Assembly (NCBI RefSeq): GCF_947496725.1
Contig: NZ_CANMDS010000002.1
Span: forward strand, 496,001 to 560,000
Direction: 5' to 3'
From: an uncultured Dokdonia sp.
Lineage (GTDB): Bacteria; Bacteroidota; Bacteroidia; Flavobacteriales; Flavobacteriaceae
DNA: 64,000 nucleotides
Of this stretch, positions 62,106-64,000 are shown one piece after another. Numbering within the stretch: the stretch's first letter is position 1; each line of letters starts with the position of its first letter. The notes below the pieces were generated by a model. That model was not told where the DNA came from and ran no database searches. It saw only the letters and a program-made list of their open reading frames with translations. Both the position numbers and the translations under genes were made by a program.

Positions 62106-63122
62106 TTAAAAAGCAGATTTAAACTGCTCTAAGAAACGAGCATCGTTCTCACTAAGCATTCTAATGTCTGAGATCTGGTGTAATAATAGTGCAATACGAT
62201 CTATACCCATACCAAATGCGAAGCCACTGTACTCTTTTGAATCAATACCACAGTTTTCAAGTACATTAGGATCTACCATACCACAGCCCATAATCTCAAG
62301 CCATCCGGTTCCTTTTGTCATTTTGTAATCTGTTTCTGTCTCAAGACCCCAGTATACGTCTACCTCTGCACTAGGCTCTGTAAATGGGAAGTATGATGGA
62401 CGTAAACGTATTTTACTTTTTCCAAACATCTCTGTAGTGAAGTACTGCAGTGTTTGTTTAAGATCTGCAAATGATACGTCTTTATCTATGTATAATCCTT
62501 CTACCTGGTGAAAGAAACAGTGTGAACGACCACTTATAGCCTCGTTACGATATACACGACCTGGAGAGATTGTACGTATAGGTGGTTTGTTATTTTCCAT
62601 ATATCTCACCTGTACAGATGAGGTATGCGTGCGTAATAATACGTCTGGATCTGTTTGAATAAAGAAGGTATCCTGCATATCACGTGCTGGGTGATACTCA
62701 GGAAGATTTAAGGCAGTAAAGTTATGCCAGTCATCTTCTATTTCTGGACCTTCAGAAACGTTGAAACCTATGCGAGAAAAAATATCAATAATTTGATTTT
62801 TTACAATAGAGATAGGGTGGCGTGCTCCTATTTCAATAGGTTCACCTGGACGTGATAAATCTCCGGTAGCCGTTTCTTCTTCGGCGCCTTCTAGCTTTTC
62901 TTTAAGCTCGTTTACTTTTTCAAGAGCACTCGCTTTAAGGGTGTTAATTACCTGTCCATACTCGCGCTTCATCTCATTAGGCACATTGCGAAAATCTGCC
63001 ATAAAATCATTAACGAGCCCTTTCTTTCCAGAATACTTAATTCTGAACGCCTCTACCTCTTCTAAAGTTTGGGCATTAAAGGCCTTTACTTTTTCAATGT
63101 GTTCTTTGATTTTATCTAACAT
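62106..63122 (-). CDS. pheS: Phenylalanine--tRNA ligase alpha subunit
   Basis: Catalytic alpha subunit of PheRS; charges tRNA-Phe. The 338-aa protein has the N-terminal coiled coil, HPISIVKNQIIDIFSRIGF, NFTALNLPEYHPARDMQDTFF, RTHTSSVQVRYM, GRVYRNEAISGRSHCFFHQVEGLYID and the class II motif 3 region FAFGMGIDRIALL. The beta subunit gene is not in the window. Confidence 0.97.
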   Translation of the reverse strand: MLDKIKEHIEKVKAFNAQTLEEVEAFRIKYSGKKGLVNDFMADFRNVPNEMKREYGQVINTLKASALEKVNELKEKLEGAEEETATGDLSRPGEPIEIGARHPISIVKNQIIDIFSRIGFNVSEGPEIEDDWHNFTALNLPEYHPARDMQDTFFIQTDPDVLLRTHTSSVQVRYMENNKPPIRTISPGRVYRNEAISGRSHCFFHQVEGLYIDKDVSFADLKQTLQYFTTEMFGKSKIRLRPSYFPFTEPSAEVDVYWGLETETDYKMTKGTGWLEIMGCGMVDPNVLENCGIDSKEYSGFAFGMGIDRIALLLHQISDIRMLSENDARFLEQFKSAF

Positions 63123-63242
63123 AACGGATGATTTTACCCTCTAAAAGGAAAGCGCAAATTTAAGAATAAAATTGGGGTGTAGCCTTAAAAAGAGCGTGCG
63201 AAAATAAACACCCACAAAATCTGAGTTTGCTATTAGTAAGAT

Positions 63243-63605
63243 TTAAGAAATAAGTCCTTTTTCTAAAAAGTACTGCACGATGGCATCTTTCATAAGTATT
63301 TGTTGCTCACCAGCTTTAAGTGGTGGTAAGGCTTCTAGTACTTTGTAATGCGGCCATCCATCTGGATCATCATAATCGTACTGGTAGTACCCAAAAGGTT
63401 CTAGTAAACGGCATATGGCTATATGCATCAAGTTCATCTTTTCATCCTTCTTAAAGGTTTTATCTAGTTGCCCTAGCTCTTGTATACCTATGAGGTATAT
63501 AATGCTGTCTAGATCCATCGCTCCCGTATCTCCCTCTGCAAAGCGGTCGGCTAGTTTTTGTACTACCGCTTCATATCTCTCTTTAAGTTGCTCGTCTCTT
63601 GCCAT
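63243..63605 (-). CDS. Conserved hypothetical protein
   Basis: 120-aa acidic, helical protein (MARDEQLKERYEAVVQKLADRFAEG, DLDSIIYLIGIQELGQLDKTFKKDEKMNLMHIAICRLLEPFGYYQYDYDDPDGWPHY). The block YQYDYDDPDGWPHY looks like a conserved signature, and I recall homologues in Flavobacteriia of unknown function. It is divergent from cvpA. Confidence 0.78.
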   Translation of the reverse strand: MARDEQLKERYEAVVQKLADRFAEGDTGAMDLDSIIYLIGIQELGQLDKTFKKDEKMNLMHIAICRLLEPFGYYQYDYDDPDGWPHYKVLEALPPLKAGEQQILMKDAIVQYFLEKGLIS

Positions 63606-63772
63606 AAATGTGCATCATCGGGAGTTTAGTCCCGCAGTTGTGATCCTATTTTATTACGAAAATAATGATGGGTCTTACAAGTTAAGATATCCATCAAGTG
63701 TAAGATAACAAAGATACAATGCGTAGGTGAGCTACTTGCACAATATCAAAATTCATTAATCTGTAAAAAACT

Positions 63773-63780
63773 TATCTTAG
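63773..63780 (+). promoter_or_regulatory. Putative -7 box of cvpA
   Basis: TATCTTAG ends 4 bases before the cvpA ATG, suggesting a leaderless or near-leaderless transcript. Confidence 0.35.
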
Positions 63781-63784
63781 CCAT

Positions 63785-64000
63785 ATGAACACAATAGACA
63801 TCGTTTTTGGGATCATTTTGATTCTAGGTTTAGTACAAGGGATACGTAAAGGCTTTTTTGTAGAACTTGCCTCACTGGTAGGTCTTATTGCAGGTATTTA
63901 TGGAGCCATACATTTCTCATATTATGTGGCAGACTGGCTTGTTGAGAAAACGGCGTGGGGAGAGCAAATTATAAAGCTTACCTCATTTGCAATAACATTT
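63785..64000 (+). CDS. cvpA: CvpA family protein, truncated by the window end
   Basis: The first 72 residues are visible: MNTIDIVFGIILILGLVQGIRKGFF, then VELASLVGLIAGIYGAIHFSYYVADWLVEKT, the two N-terminal membrane helices of CvpA (colicin V production family) with the conserved G-x-x-K-G-F-F turn between them. The frame stays open to the right edge. In other bacteria CvpA contributes to envelope integrity. Confidence 0.85.
   Translation, partial: MNTIDIVFGIILILGLVQGIRKGFFVELASLVGLIAGIYGAIHFSYYVADWLVEKTAWGEQIIKLTSFAITF

Overview
The window is an ordinary, densely packed chromosomal segment of a marine-type member of the Flavobacteriaceae (Bacteroidota). A Dokdonia/Krokinobacter-like organism is my best guess, from memory of gene content and style rather than from any search. 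The evidence is: about 40% GC; type IX secretion (T9SS) C-terminal sorting domains; a PorZ homologue; a TonB-dependent receptor; many lipoproteins; promoter boxes of the Bacteroidota form TAnnTTTG; few Shine-Dalgarno sequences; and family-specific proteins (DUF3098 between ftsX and uppP, DUF3127, a THC0290_0291-like barrel). I see no rRNA, tRNA, prophage, transposase, integrase or CRISPR array. Both ends cut a gene (a GMC oxidoreductase on the left, cvpA on the right).

Layout. 1-3.2 kb: Tat-exported sugar-oxidation cluster (GMC dehydrogenase, its small subunit 3, a hydroxypyruvate-isomerase-like TIM barrel). 3.3-6.8 kb: envelope/tRNA operon ftsX-DUF3098-uppP-truB, then a TonB-like anchored protein. 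6.8-10.4 kb: thioredoxin-like protein, tag, aat, zinc-ribbon membrane protein, DUF3127, flavin reductase. 10.4-10.9 kb: a gap holding an overlooked 39-codon gene with a strong terminator. 10.9-13.7 kb: SPFH-GYF2 protein plus zinc-ribbon membrane protein (a YdjI/YdjG-like pair) and OsmC. 13.8-16.9 kb: HhH membrane protein, OmpA protein, MFS transporter. 17-19.3 kb: ALDH7-type dehydrogenase and 3-hydroxyanthranilate dioxygenase. 19.4-25.9 kb: CAP lipoprotein, isoaspartyl peptidase, zinc ribbon, GNAT, CBS pair, M28 membrane peptidase, SDR. 26-32.8 kb: M13 peptidase, a large BNR-repeat T9SS cargo, small exported proteins. 32.9-36.7 kb: tdh, DUF2256, arfB, azurin, hydrolase, thioesterase. 36.7-41.8 kb: SnoaL, GNAT-like, EamA, ArsC-like, DinB, DUF3298, a second T9SS cargo. 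42-51.2 kb: cystathionine gamma-synthase, barrel protein, gdhA, porZ-recO-TonB receptor. 51.2-64 kb: rsmI, DoxX, an AT-rich orphan, tdk-alr, mscL, asd, CAT-like, DoxX, prolyl oligopeptidase, gpsA, pheS, cvpA.

The outstanding unexplained feature is a perfect 14-bp palindrome, GCTTTCGCGAAAGC, present in 20 exact copies plus 2 one-base variants. Fifteen of the 22 are in the small intergenic fraction. Seven are inside genes, where they encode AFAKA or LSRK in frame. Spacing is unusually even (mean about 2.8 kb, none closer than 1.18 kb). At four genes the palindrome sits where the -33 promoter element would be; at four convergent gene pairs it sits between the gene ends. I know of no described function for it, and it is the best candidate here for an undescribed system (a global regulator or a nucleoid-organising protein and its sites).
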